Shown here piece after piece: positions 11,276 to 23,300 of a DNA stretch of 64,000 nucleotides (within the stretch, counting starts at the first letter, position 1; the number at the start of each line of letters is the position of its first letter). Source of the DNA: Ischnura elegans (Eukaryota; Arthropoda; Insecta; Odonata; Coenagrionidae); the NCBI RefSeq assembly GCF_921293095.1, contig NC_060248.1, positions 14,960,744-15,024,743 on the forward strand. The letters are read 5' to 3'. The notes under the pieces were generated by a model. The model was not told the DNA's origin. It made no database searches and was given only the letters and a program-made list of their open reading frames with translations. The position numbers and the translations under genes were made by a program.

Positions 11276-11635
11276 ATTTGTGCATAGCGGGTGACTATGT
11301 AAAATTGTCACCGTGTCTAGTCCCGGTATACTTAAATCACATAGAACTCGTCTGAGCATTGCACGATTATTTGACATCGATGGACTTCAACTCCACAACT
11401 ACATTACAATTTTGTTTCGATGAAAGAAATACGAAGAGCATGGCGGATAAACGTGGGTTGAGTATTTAAAATTTATATATTTTTCGTATCGAGACGCACA
11501 ATATTGAATTTGCTAATGTGCTCACAAGCAATCTGGATCAATGCCATAGCGATTATCAAACGGAAAACATGGAGGTATACCGTGATTAGTAATTTCTTAA
11601 GAATCTCATAAAACTGCAAGTACTGGTATAATACA

Positions 11636-11705
11636 TGATCGGAAATCGGGGGATCCGGGTTCGATTCCCGGTCAAAGCGAATATTTTTTCTCTCTGCGTA
11701 GAAGA
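11636..11705 (+). repeat. tRNA-derived SINE family 1, truncated copy 3
   Basis: CGGAAATCGGGGGATCCGGG then B box GTTCGATTCCC and GGTCAAAGCGAATATTTTTT. The A-box half is missing. Confidence 0.7.
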
Positions 11706-14700
11706 GATCTGAAGATCTAAAAAAAAACTGCGTAGTGCATGGCACGTCGATAAAAAATCGTGTATACAATTACCAACCCATAATAGGGAGGGTACCTACA
11801 TCTTCTTAGGCTTCGATCGGATGCATATAATTGTAGGCGGCGTTGCCCGTTCACTGAAGCCCGTTTTCTATTTAAATGACACCATCCAAGCATTCTCTAG
11901 CATCATGAATTATTGGAAAATTTTCTGGTTTGTAAAACCGCGAAGAGCGGGATTTCTTAAATGCACGAAATGATAGCCTGCAGATCGACGAATAAACGTG
12001 CCCCACTCATTTGATAATAATTGCAACGGGGTGCAGATGCCGGCCAAAAGGCTCGCTGATCATAGACACAGCGCCCGAGGGAAAAATCCTGGCGCGAAAA
12101 GAGCAGAAAGGGTGCGCGCCTACCAACACCATGTACTTACAAACGACCATTCCATTATTTATAGCAGCTCACACGGAATGCGCGCGCGCTTCGCATGTTT
12201 TCCTGTATCGGGGATTTAAATTTGACTCGACGAATTAAAACAGACGATTATGGCAGAAAGAAATTTAATGACTCATTATAGAGCATGACACTTCATTAGA
12301 GCTGCCATAGTAACAGCTAAACACTAACTGCGATCTACGACAAAATTTCTTTCACTTCCGGGGCGAGGAATACTCAAGCAAAAACGGAGAAAAGCGACAG
12401 CGGAAATGAAAGGAAAACAGTCAAGATTCGAAAGATAAATTTCTATTTTTTATCACATTCCAACCATTTTCCACTTTAGCTCCGGGACGAGAACAAATGA
12501 GCTAATCTTCACGGAAAGGGAAGCGCAAAGGAGGAAAATTTACTCCATAGAAGAACATGGTGGATGTCATGAGAGAAAGCCATAGCGTCTGAGAAAGCAA
12601 CCATACAATTCAGAAATTGAAGGGAAGGTCCTCGTAGGGAGACAAAACATTACTCCTTGGAGTAGGCGAAAGAGGAAAGAAAAACACCAGAGAAGTAGAG
12701 TCACTGTTTGCGAGAATATGGGACCGGTAGTGGTAGTACAAATACTCCTTAGATTTTAGTAATGCGCAGGAATAAATTCACCGACTGCAGCGCTCTACAA
12801 TCAGACTATGTTTAAAACCCGGTGAGAAAATCAGTCCACATGGAAGGATTAGGATGACTGCACATCACGAATTAGGAGTGGTCAGTTTTGAGGTTCATCC
12901 CCTAACTTAATTGCAACCTCCTTAATTCCCAATAACCCCATTTTTATGCATAAAATATGATCAGTCATTATCGGAACCGGTAGGATTACCGGAAAAATTG
13001 CGACCTTATGAATAGCCACTGGTATCCACTCACACACAAGCCCATCAAATCGGTGGTATATGTTCTTATCATTTGATAGATCACGCCCAACGAAAGGGTA
13101 GCGAAAACAGAAAATAATAGCATTCTAATAAGATTTTAATGTGAGAAGGGAAAAATTCGACATCAAACCAATATTTTTGAGTGATTTATGTCTCGCCGTT
13201 TGAATGTGGGATCACTTAATACGGGACTCCAATGCATTGAACAATCATAAAAATATGCCCCACGGCCGAATAAATTCAAAATCGTCTCATTCACTGATAT
13301 AATACATGATGCACATTGCAAACGTTAGAACTACACTGATAAGCTATTTCGGAAACACATTTAACTCCGGAGAAATTATTTTAAGCACAGGCCTTTTTAA
13401 AGCACCTTTCGCTTTTTTCGTTAAAAAATATTTGTCACTTCATTCCGCCGAGATAAAATGGTCGCCAGACACACGGCACGAAGGCTACACGAGTGTCACA
13501 CAATGCTGCAAACATTACTCATTGAAAACCCTCTCAAAAATAGATACTAAGAAGTAAACGTGGTAATATTGCCGAGAGATATAAAATAAATGCCAATACG
13601 CGTTGAAAATAATGACAATAGTGTGATTGTAACTACGTGATCCGCGAGTATAATGTTAATTATTGCTCTGCTCTGCGAGAGTGATCATACAGCAAACATA
13701 AACGACACCTTGACGCTTCAGCAAAAGGTTCCACGGCCACATTAAGGTGCTTCCTGGGAATTTAATTGGCACACTTTCACCCTCGATCATTGTTGGAAGC
13801 ATTAGTTGACTCTTATTTTCAAGAGGCGTCGTCTGCGACTTTTCCGTATCACGGATATTTTTACCTATCTAGGAGGGAGGGTGTCGCGACTGAGCGGTGT
13901 CTGCTGCAGTCTGTCCAATGTGCGTTCACCATGTAGTTAAAAAATATTTGTCCCGGGCCGGGACCACACATTTCAATTGCAAGCACTCACCATGGACATC
14001 TCAAGGAGGCGAAGATGGAGAAGACGGGCAGACGCGTTGTGCAGACGGCGACGGAGGCGCGACTGACAGGAATAGAACCTACTCCGTGGGTGGAAGGGGG
14101 GAAGATAGGGGTGAGAGCAGGAATAGGCAGGAGGCGTGCGAAGGGAGGGGCAAGGGTCAGGACAAGCAAGCGTCCCTGCTCTCTGGCGGCCCAAACGCAT
14201 ATTATCACACACAGATCCTTCCTCCATCATATTGGGCGATATATCGTGAAATATCACGATATTTAAATGCGTTGGGAATCCGATGTATTTAAAAACTGAC
14301 CATAAATGGTCGTCCGATAGTAATTATCACAATACCGGGCCCGAAAAAGTTACCTTCCGAATGTGTGTCGGTACCGATAAAAAACGGGACTCGAGAGAAA
14401 TCGCTTTACGGTATAATATTACGAGACATCCGATAAAAAAATATCGGCTCCGATATTAGCCATCGCTATAGACGATTATCGACATAAAAAATATCTTATT
14501 TATCTCATTATAAATTTTCGATATCGCCTAGGACTAAAATGGACCGTCACTTGCGGTTAGCACACCTGCAACACGTGGCACATGAAAAGAAATGGATTCC
14601 GCAATAATTACTGAAAATCACGGACTCACTGACACCAGAGACAGAGCGTGCGCGGAACACGACCGTTCGATTCCGTTTTTCCTTCCATTGTCGGCGACGG

Positions 14701-15789
14701 CTCAAATTATGGAACCGTGGCACTTTGGAATTCGCGCGATAACGTATCCCACAAATTTCACACTGAACAAACAACCCAATCACATCCATTGCTGACACGC
14801 GTCAAATTCAAACTTTCATCGACTCCAGTGGACAGGCAGGGAACGCAACACATCCTACAGTATGGGCGCGGAATCAGAGTAGCGAGGGTTGGAATACTTC
14901 ACGCCTTCGGAACTTTGCTAATTACTCGTTTTCCACAAGAAAAGAATGACAATGACGAGGGGTTTCGAACGTACAAGAGTATAGTGGTCCTCCTTTCTCT
15001 ACTCACGAGTTTGATGCATGCACGGGTACGAAGTTTTTCAGCGAGAAAAAAATTTCTTCTCCATTGAGCAGCTCACAAGGATGTAAAAAACAAAAATGCA
15101 CTGGTTTTGCAACCCAGTGGGAAATTGAGTCACTGTTGAAGTACACACCATCCTTAAAGTAGAGGGAAGTCAACGTGGATTCGAAGGGACGTCATTAACT
15201 TCACATGTCATGAAGGGGATAAGGAATACGATGCTCCATCGTCGATCACTCAAAAGCAAGAGCATAATAAAAAACGGAAAAAGTGACTGTGTCATTCATA
15301 CTTACGACCTCCACCAAAATCGGAACCAACTAGCAACAACAAGTGTACCTCCAAGCATTGCTGTTCGACTTTTCCAAGCTCCTGCACTTAGCGGTATAAA
15401 AAAATGCATTTTCAAGAATGTCACGGTTTTGGCACTCAATAAAGTTCCAACGGTAGGGCATCACTTTTATGGGAGCTGAAGGTATGAGGTGAAGGCGTAG
15501 AAGCGGCCATACTCCTTTGAAATTGATTCACGGGCTAGCATTCCAGAACGAACTTCTTGGAATATAATAAATGCATTATTTCTTTCACTGAATCGTCAGA
15601 ATTGTGGCATCAGTTGCAGTTCCACTCTTAAGTTTTTTTTCCAATTAAGTATCGATTGCAGTAGGATGGAAAACTAGATGATAAAGTGTAGTAGCCACTT
15701 AAGCTAAACAGAGCCATAGAAAGACCTTCCACAGTCAATCATTCCCAGCACACACATAAGCAAGACATTCTATCGGAAGGCCACTGCGT
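11706..15789. other. intergenic, locally CpG-rich, no gene supported
   Basis: GC-richer patches at 12000-12250 and 13880-14220 hold overlapping open frames without family resemblance. 14220-14530 is packed with ATCG/CGAT words (see finding). No further element ends were recognised. Confidence 0.4.
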
Positions 15790-15797
15790 GCCTGTTG

Positions 15798-16094
15798 CAG
15801 TGGTGCAGTGAGGTGGAGGGGGTTTTGGGGGTTAAACCCCCCCCCCCCCCCAGAGCTCAGAGAAATTGTAAAGTTTAATCCATTTTACTTAATTGGATTG
15901 ATATTACTTAAGGATTAATAAAATATCCCTCAGAAAGCCGTAAAACTCACAATTTTGAACCGTTTATCTTAAAATTCCGCAATTTATTAATCTCGCAGCT
16001 ACCGCTTATCCTGGTGGGTATACCATTCCCCCCACACATCCCGGTATTAGTGCACATTAACCTCCCCCAGCCTTAATTCCTGGCTGCGCCCCTG
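15798..16094. mobile_element. hAT-like miniature element
   Basis: Exact 8-bp duplication GCCTGTTG at 15790-15797 and 16095-16102. Ends CAGTGGTGCAGTGAGG and, reversed, CAGGGGCGCAGCCAGG. A C-run is found at 15837-15851. Confidence 0.9.
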
Positions 16095-16881
16095 GCCTGT
16101 TGTGCACAGTTTTGATGCAGCTATTATGAGAGAGAGTGCTTGTTGTCTCAAGGAACTTGAGGAATACATCTTGACAAATGGCAAGACTGATGCTGAGAAA
16201 ATATAACATTTTGTCAAGCCGTACACAGCATAGAAGCTGGAACTTCATGCCAGAAGTGGGGGAGGAAGTACACGGACCAGAGAATTGAGGGAATGATGCC
16301 CTAGTAAGCCATAATGCATGTCCAGCCATAAACAGCCAAGATTTTGTAAGGTACCAAATGGGCCAGCACTGAAAATGAAAGCAACAGGGCGACCACAGAC
16401 TTGAGAAGATGAAAAGAGGGTTCACTTTTACTAAAGAAATTTGGTTTACCTTAGGGACATTATTAAGTAGTCAGGGAGAAAGAGGAACGATGAAGTGCTG
16501 GACATGAAAAGGAAGCTTTCTAATTGAAAAGCGGAGGTTTAGATATTGAGGCAGAAGGTTTGGACGGAGCGAGTATTGAATGCGGAGAGGATGTTAAAAT
16601 CCATGTTATGGGAAGAATGCTTTGAGAAGAGAGGCAGAAAGAGAATAGGATTTTTGATGGAGTTAGGAATTACCCTTACTAAGAATTGAAGAGGGAAATC
16701 TTTCTTTTAAGGAAATAAAGGCCAGGTTAGTTAGCAAACCTACCTTGATGAGTAGAACACTTAAATTACAATAATTGGATAACAATGACTTAAGTGGCAA
16801 GACTTCGATTGTCACAGATGTGAGCTGAGCAAAGCTCAACTTTCTCGTAATGAAGCTAACATTTAGGAAAAGACCACCCAG

Positions 16882-17107
16882 CAGTGGAGTAGCCTCTGGG
16901 GGGAGTTTCTGGGTCACAACCCTCCCCTTGAGCCTTCATTACATTTATGTATATTATATACTTTATTTTCATAAATACTCATAAAAAATAACCCTGAGTA
17001 TATTTTGAGTCCTAACCCCTTTGCTCTAGGGCGTTTTCCATACACCCCGGAAGGGCTCCAAAATCTCCACTAAACCTTCCCATTTCAAAATCCTGGCTAT
17101 GCCATTG
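16882..17107. mobile_element. hAT-like miniature element
   Basis: Exact 8-bp duplication CCACCCAG at 16874-16881 and 17108-17115. Ends CAGTGGAGTAGCC and, reversed, CAATGGCATAGCC. It shares the CAGTGGNGTAGCC end type with 29195-29384 and 58366 onward. Confidence 0.9.
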
Positions 17108-17902
17108 CCACCCAGAGCCCATTAATACTTCCTTACATCCTAAATCAACAATTCTACAATCAGCACATGGTTGGAAGAAAATTTTACTTATTGGCCATTT
17201 TGAGAACAACTGAAATTAAGTATGCAGAGGAAATGAGGCTAAAGCATGACCTCCTGAGAATCAATGAATTTAGCAATAGCTGCTAAGTTCATCAAAAAAG
17301 TAAAGCCTTGATAATGCAGGTGATGCTAAAAAAGAATAACCTATAGGCACAGATAGCTTTGTAGCGATGAGCGGCTGAACTCTACATGAAATATCATGAA
17401 GTACACCTATTTACCCAGCAGTATTTAAAACATTGTCAAAAATTTCATTTATCCACACCTGAGTACAATATTCACTATCAAAGCCATATAATAAAAATCT
17501 TTAATAATTTCTGTTGTTTAAGTGTTCAACATAAAGATCCTTGTCAGAATATCGTGTACTTACCTAGTTTTCAATATTGCACTTCCAACTGAAATGGCAA
17601 CATTTCCATGATGACAATTTTATGCGTAGCAATGCCTGTGTAAAAGGCAAACCATCCAAATGTGTATGAATACTCCTCTATGCATATAGAATGAGAGTAC
17701 ATACTCAATTACTGAAACTGCAAACACAAACGATCATATTCCAAGGAAATGCACACCAATTCTATAGCAACAAGTTTTGTCCCATCCCATCAAAATGAAT
17801 CGCTATTTTAATGCATATACTGCAGTTGATTCAGTTCAGCACTTCTTTTTAGATATTGCATGACTGATTGCTTCACCAATTCCTTCAATGACAGTGACTT
17901 TA

Positions 17903-18474
17903 CAGGGTTCCCACTCAAACTAAATTATACAATTCACAGTTTTTTCCAGGTTTTCATGGTCTAAATTGCGTCAAATTCATGGTCTGTTGATAAGCCATTT
18001 TAGGAAGAAATATTGGTCACATAAAAATCACTGGCCGCACGGAATGCAAAACGCAGCAATGAAAGTGCTCTTATGACGTCGCCTATCGTTAGCATAATTT
18101 AGGGCCGGCTAAAGGTTGTGAGTGAGAAAATGGAGGGTGACAGTGAAGTGAAGAGGTGCCTGATTTCTCGCCAGGGTTAATGATCGCTTTGGTTAAAGGT
18201 CGTCCAATCACAGCCTTAAGGTCTGTGTGTCGTCATGACACACCGACCAATATTTGCGCTTCGAATATACGTGTGCAGATATATGCATGGACAGTATCTG
18301 CGAGTGACTGACCTATTTTTCTTTTGATCCATCAATCATAGATCTAAAATCAAGTTTGAGAAGTTTTTAAGGTTTTACGACGAATTTCACGGCTATTTCC
18401 AGGTTTTTTCACGGTAGACGAAATTCACGGCTTATTCCCGGTTTTAAGGTTTTCACGGTTGAGTGGGAACCCTG
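17903..18474. mobile_element. hAT-like element with 5-bp duplication
   Basis: Ends CAGGGTTCCCACTCAA and its reverse complement; the 5-bp repeat CTTTA flanks both ends (17898-17902, 18475-18479), as in hAT5-type elements. Both ends carry repeats of CACGGTTTTCCAGG-like motifs. No transposase is seen. Confidence 0.85.
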
Positions 18475-18479
18475 CTTTA

Positions 18480-20261
18480 CACAGTTACATTCACTGAGTG
18501 ACATTGCGCATTTCAGGAATACATATCATACAAGCTTTATCATGTATCATTTGACAAAATATGAGGCATCTACCCACACAGACATGCAAGCTGACAAAAT
18601 AATATTAATTTGTTGGCCTCTTCAGCTGAATTGAGTGTGCCCGAAGATGTTTGACGGTACTTTTTCAAGGGTAAGAAGTGCTTATTCCCAACAGCATCAC
18701 CACGGCACACACATTTACGTTCAGAGGAAGTTGATTGAAAACAAACAAAGCAAGAGAACATTTCCAAAATTGATTTACTCTCATTAACACTTGGGGAAAA
18801 TTTACAATTGGTAATTATTTGCACAGGCATATAATTCAAATACTCTATGAATTTACAATTGTGCACAGTCAAAGGTGAGCAATAAATATAGACATGTGAT
18901 ATTATAAAACTATACAGACTGTTACACCACAATAGAACCTTCATTGTATTGTGCAATTTTAATCAGGAAACAATGGAAAAGGTACAATATTCCTTAATAA
19001 TAATAAAACGATTCGATAATGAAAGAGAAATGACTATTAAGCTTTGATATACAAAACTTATAAGAAAATAAAACAGTATAATTCAATAATGAATTCAACT
19101 GACTTTCATTATGTTAAAAGACTAATACTATGCATTAGGTTTCAAAGAGAATTGAAAACTAATGGTCATTTATAGTTATTGACACTCCAGCCATGCGTAA
19201 TGGAAGATAAAATATTCTTTCCTAACGACAAACTGCTCATATCAGAGAGCTAATATGATGAATACTAAAATAAACTTATGTAATGATTTAATAAAACTCA
19301 AATGCAGTCAGTTTTTTAGCCTACATGGATGGTTTAGCATATTTACATCAGTAGGCACACATACTCTAATAGCACACTGTTAATACAAAGGTAACAATTG
19401 ATAAACTTCACTTTGTACAACTATACAATAGTTATAATAAAATAGAATTCTAGATTAATTCTACACAAAGTTAATGTTAATAAGAGTAATGACTTTTTGC
19501 ATTTTATCTCCAATGAAATGTCAACCATGCATGAAGCAAATGATGGGAATTATTATAAGTCTTCCAATGTTTGACAAGAGTGTGACAATTAAATATATCA
19601 CAACAATGCAATGGCTATGAAAACTAGCACAGAATAAAAAGCACAAAATTTAAAATTCACAATACATATTTATTTTTAAAGATACTATGAAAAATAAAAT
19701 AATTTAATCTCTTTATGATGAAATGTCAATATTTATCCTCACGAAAATGATGTCACATTTACACAAAGAAATTTCACTTGATCAATTAAGTATAAATTAC
19801 TATGTAGACACATGGGATGGATACGTTGCAAGGTCATGAATGGCATTCATCCTATCTCTACCTATGCAACCATGAATGCTACAAAGTAATGAGGATATCT
19901 AATTCTCACAGCATTTCAAAATTGTAGATTCTAAGCCATACTTCCGCAATCCGATTTCTTTCAATACAGGTTGCTGGTGAAAACCACCTGCAAGTGGACG
20001 AAAAAGTTAATAATACACCTGAGGAAGCACACTACAAATTCAACTGCATTAAACTACATATTGCCTACATTTGATAACACATACTACAGCAATTAAATAG
20101 AACAGGGAAGTAAATATTATTAAAGCTACTAATTACTCAAATCTCAGGAGACTATGAGAAGTTATGATATTGAAGAATGTTAATAGATGTATTTGCAAAG
20201 ATAAAGTGTACCTTATGTCCACGAGTGATTTTGATGGCTGTCCAACGCTCCAAGGTAAAAC
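18480..20261. other. Maf1 3' flank
   Basis: AT-rich; contains the presumed Maf1 3' UTR. The minus-strand frame at 18570-18956 has no recognised motif. Confidence 0.4.
19669..19674 (-). terminator. candidate Maf1 poly(A) signal
   Basis: AATAAA on the minus strand, about 590 bases past the Maf1 stop codon. The tract between is AT-rich and has no gene. Other signals further left cannot be excluded. Confidence 0.3.
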
Positions 20262-20331
20262 TTAAAAGTCTTCATCCATAGCCAATTCACTGCCAATGCC
20301 AGAGTCCAATGTGTGAATTGAGTAGTTGGGA
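20262..20331 (-). CDS. Maf1: Maf1 exon 6 (stop codon)
   Basis: Acceptor TTTATTTACAG. It encodes [18 protein letters not shown] and DEDF followed by TAA at 20262-20264. An acidic C-terminus is usual for Maf1. It lies 10.7 kb from exon 5, beyond three DNA transposons. Confidence 0.88.
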
Positions 20332-23300
20332 CTGTAAATAAAAGGGTATGTTGTCAAAATTGGCATTTCAACTACCAAAGCATAAGCCTGAAGAACAATT
20401 GAAAAATGCATAAGATGACAAATGGCGAATGTTTTGGTTAGACAAGACAAATTAGCCTCTAAATAATATTATGTGAACAAAACTGCAATAAGGAGTGGAA
20501 AACTATACAGCATATAGCAAAGGCTATGAACCAACAATCATGAAAAACAAGGAGACTGGACGCCCTAGAAACGCTGGAGATTATGCAGCACGTCAAGAAC
20601 AACACCCCCCAGGCCAAGGAGCAAGTGCTTCAATTCCACTTCCTCCCCTTTTCCATCCCCATAAAGCAACTTTTACAGGGATATTACCTAGCGATCATCC
20701 ACCTGCCAGCATTAACATATTCCTGGAATTTGTACCACCAGTGCAACTTGAAAGAAAAATCCCCAAGTGATCCATGTGCCATTGCAATTAGAGGAATTCA
20801 TTATCCAATGCCCCATCGTCATTGGCTGGATCCAAGAAGTACCATTACCTGGCTGCCAAACGAGTGCCTATTGCCCTGTCAATCCGTCCTTCCTTCCTCC
20901 TCCTGCACTCCAATCCTCATTATCTCCTCGGTTCCTCACCCAATTTACCCCCCCTCCCCTGCTGGTCGAAGACCCATCAAAACAGGGAAATCCACCCAAC
21001 CTAAGCTGCTCCTTCCCCCTCTATCCCTTGACTCCCAACTCTTGTCCGAGAGATCAATGTCCTTACTGTTGCACCGGAGTTGATATAAAATGAGATGGAT
21101 GCATGATCAATGCACCAGACGATGTAACCATGCTATGAAATCTGTGTCACACTTTTTCAAATACACATACTTTTAAACCTAACAAAGTTTATTTTTTCAT
21201 TTTTCCACTAATATTGATATTTATGAAAAATAAATGGCATTCAAACTTATTATAATACATATCATTTTCACCTGCAATGCTTACTTATAAAGTTGGCAAT
21301 GATCTGCGTTCCAACAATTTATCCTACACGAGGAACTTTGAAGTGCCAGTATTTCATGCTTGTGAGAATCACCCAGTAATTTGTGCACTAGTACCTTTCA
21401 GAAACAGTTGTCCCTAGTAACTGTATATCTCCGAATGTAGTGTTCCCTTTTTTGCCCAACATGTCTGGGAGTACAATTACGGGGTCTACTTTTGAAGTGC
21501 AAGTGACTAGAGTGACTAATGAGGCAACCTGAATATCACCATCAACGTACAATCATGGCAAAGCTAACAAATACAATTAGTTTTCTACTATTTACAGATT
21601 TTGCTTTAGATTTTTTATCGTTCTTCGGATACCATAGCATAGCTCTGTCATGTGCATTTTGTAATCCACAGCTTTCAGTGATTCCAAGAACTCGAAGTGC
21701 ATTCTATGCCATCATGGTAATTCTTTTCTTTCGGTAAAATATGATTTTCTATACCCAAAATACTTATGAAATTTTTCAAACCACCCCAAATTATAAAATA
21801 AACTCTCCTTAACTCCTATGTGCTCATACTATAATTTCCTTTTAGAAAATAGTCTTAATCCCGATGACCAGTCACTTTTTATTTTCTAGTTGTATTATTT
21901 AATGCCATGGCAGCAGATGACATCAGAAAAGTTAGCAGTTATTGGGTTTTAACGGAATCTTCATCTTAAGGAGGAACCATCATTTCAAACATGCCCGAAA
22001 ACCTCCCCTTATTTTGACATATGTTGCTGCTCATTATATTTTCTATCGAATAGTGAAAAAATATTACTATGTCACCGGCCATTTAAGAAAGATTTATGAA
22101 TTTGAAAATGACGGATTTCCACCTTGAAATACATTGTCTTTATGGGAGAATGATGACCTTCCCTTGTAAAACATTTTTTATCTCAAATTTGGCCCGAAAT
22201 ATATCGTTGAAAAATTAGCACAGCATAGAATAGACATCGATGCTTAACATATGTATTTTTTTAGAAGGGGTTACCGATATGTTAGCGCCAGTATTTAAGT
22301 TTAAAGAACATACTTCCGGTTTTCTGCAGAGCGAGCAGCCATTATGCGGCGGAGGTAGTGGCAACGTTGCAAATATACGGAGGCTAAATATGAAGAGCGA
22401 TATTGCACCTGTCGACTGCTGCATAATTCCAGTGAATTGGATTTTTCGGAGTCATTTTTATACGTATTCATTAAACGAATATTCAGTTCATCTCGAAACG
22501 TGCTATACACCGAAGTATGAAATTTATCAGTGCTGGTTGTTAAAGTAATTCCTATATGCGACTACATTTTATTAAACATGCGAATAATCATGACCGGAAT
22601 TCAATACATCCCTTGAAATTGTCGGCGTATCGCTTCAAAAGCGAAAATGATGGAATATAATGAGACTTGCGATAGTTTATCTGTTCTTCTGAATACTACT
22701 TCAAATTTTTTTACGTTTATTTCGAAAAATATGCATCGTTTTCAACTTGTAGAAAATACTTATTTAAATAGAAGTTCTAAGCGTAAAGTAGAAAATCTAG
22801 CGCATTATGTATTTAATCATCAGTTTAATTGATATTAAATGTCTAGAATAAGGTGTACAGGTTAATGAATGTACCACGAGACAAGCATATTGCCGTTAGG
22901 TACCGACTATGTAGTATTTGGAAATACAACTTCGCGAACGTACTGATTAATTGAATATTCATCCATGTAATTCTTCGAAAGTATAACATAAAATAGACAA
23001 GAGTACTTCCTTTTTCACTGACCAAACAATTTACTTTGATACGTTTTCCAAAGGTCCAATTAGCATAATTTTAAAAAACAACAGTAAATACATTTACCTA
23101 TTCATGAAGTCATTGCAGGAGGATAAAAATTATGATGCATTCCTGAACAATAGATGGCAGCTGACATAAGTGAGTCCGTAGAAGTTGCAATGCCAGCCTT
23201 CCAAATTTACTGAAACTTCGGCACTAGGAACAAGTATTATTTATTTATCCTGATACTAATGATTCGAATTACATTTGGGTTATAACTGAGACATTAGTTT

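Noticed and set aside
13897-14292. 131-codon plus-strand frame with CPMCVHH and a charged middle
   Set aside because: Overlapping frames on both strands in GC-rich DNA, no recognised domain and no supporting splice signals.
16057-16425. 122-codon minus-strand frame
   Set aside because: It straddles the end of a hAT-like element (16094) and its duplication, so it is a chimera of unrelated DNA.
20495-21093. Overlapping plus-strand frames rich in proline and serine
   Set aside because: They lie in Maf1 intron 5, shadow each other in three frames and match nothing known.
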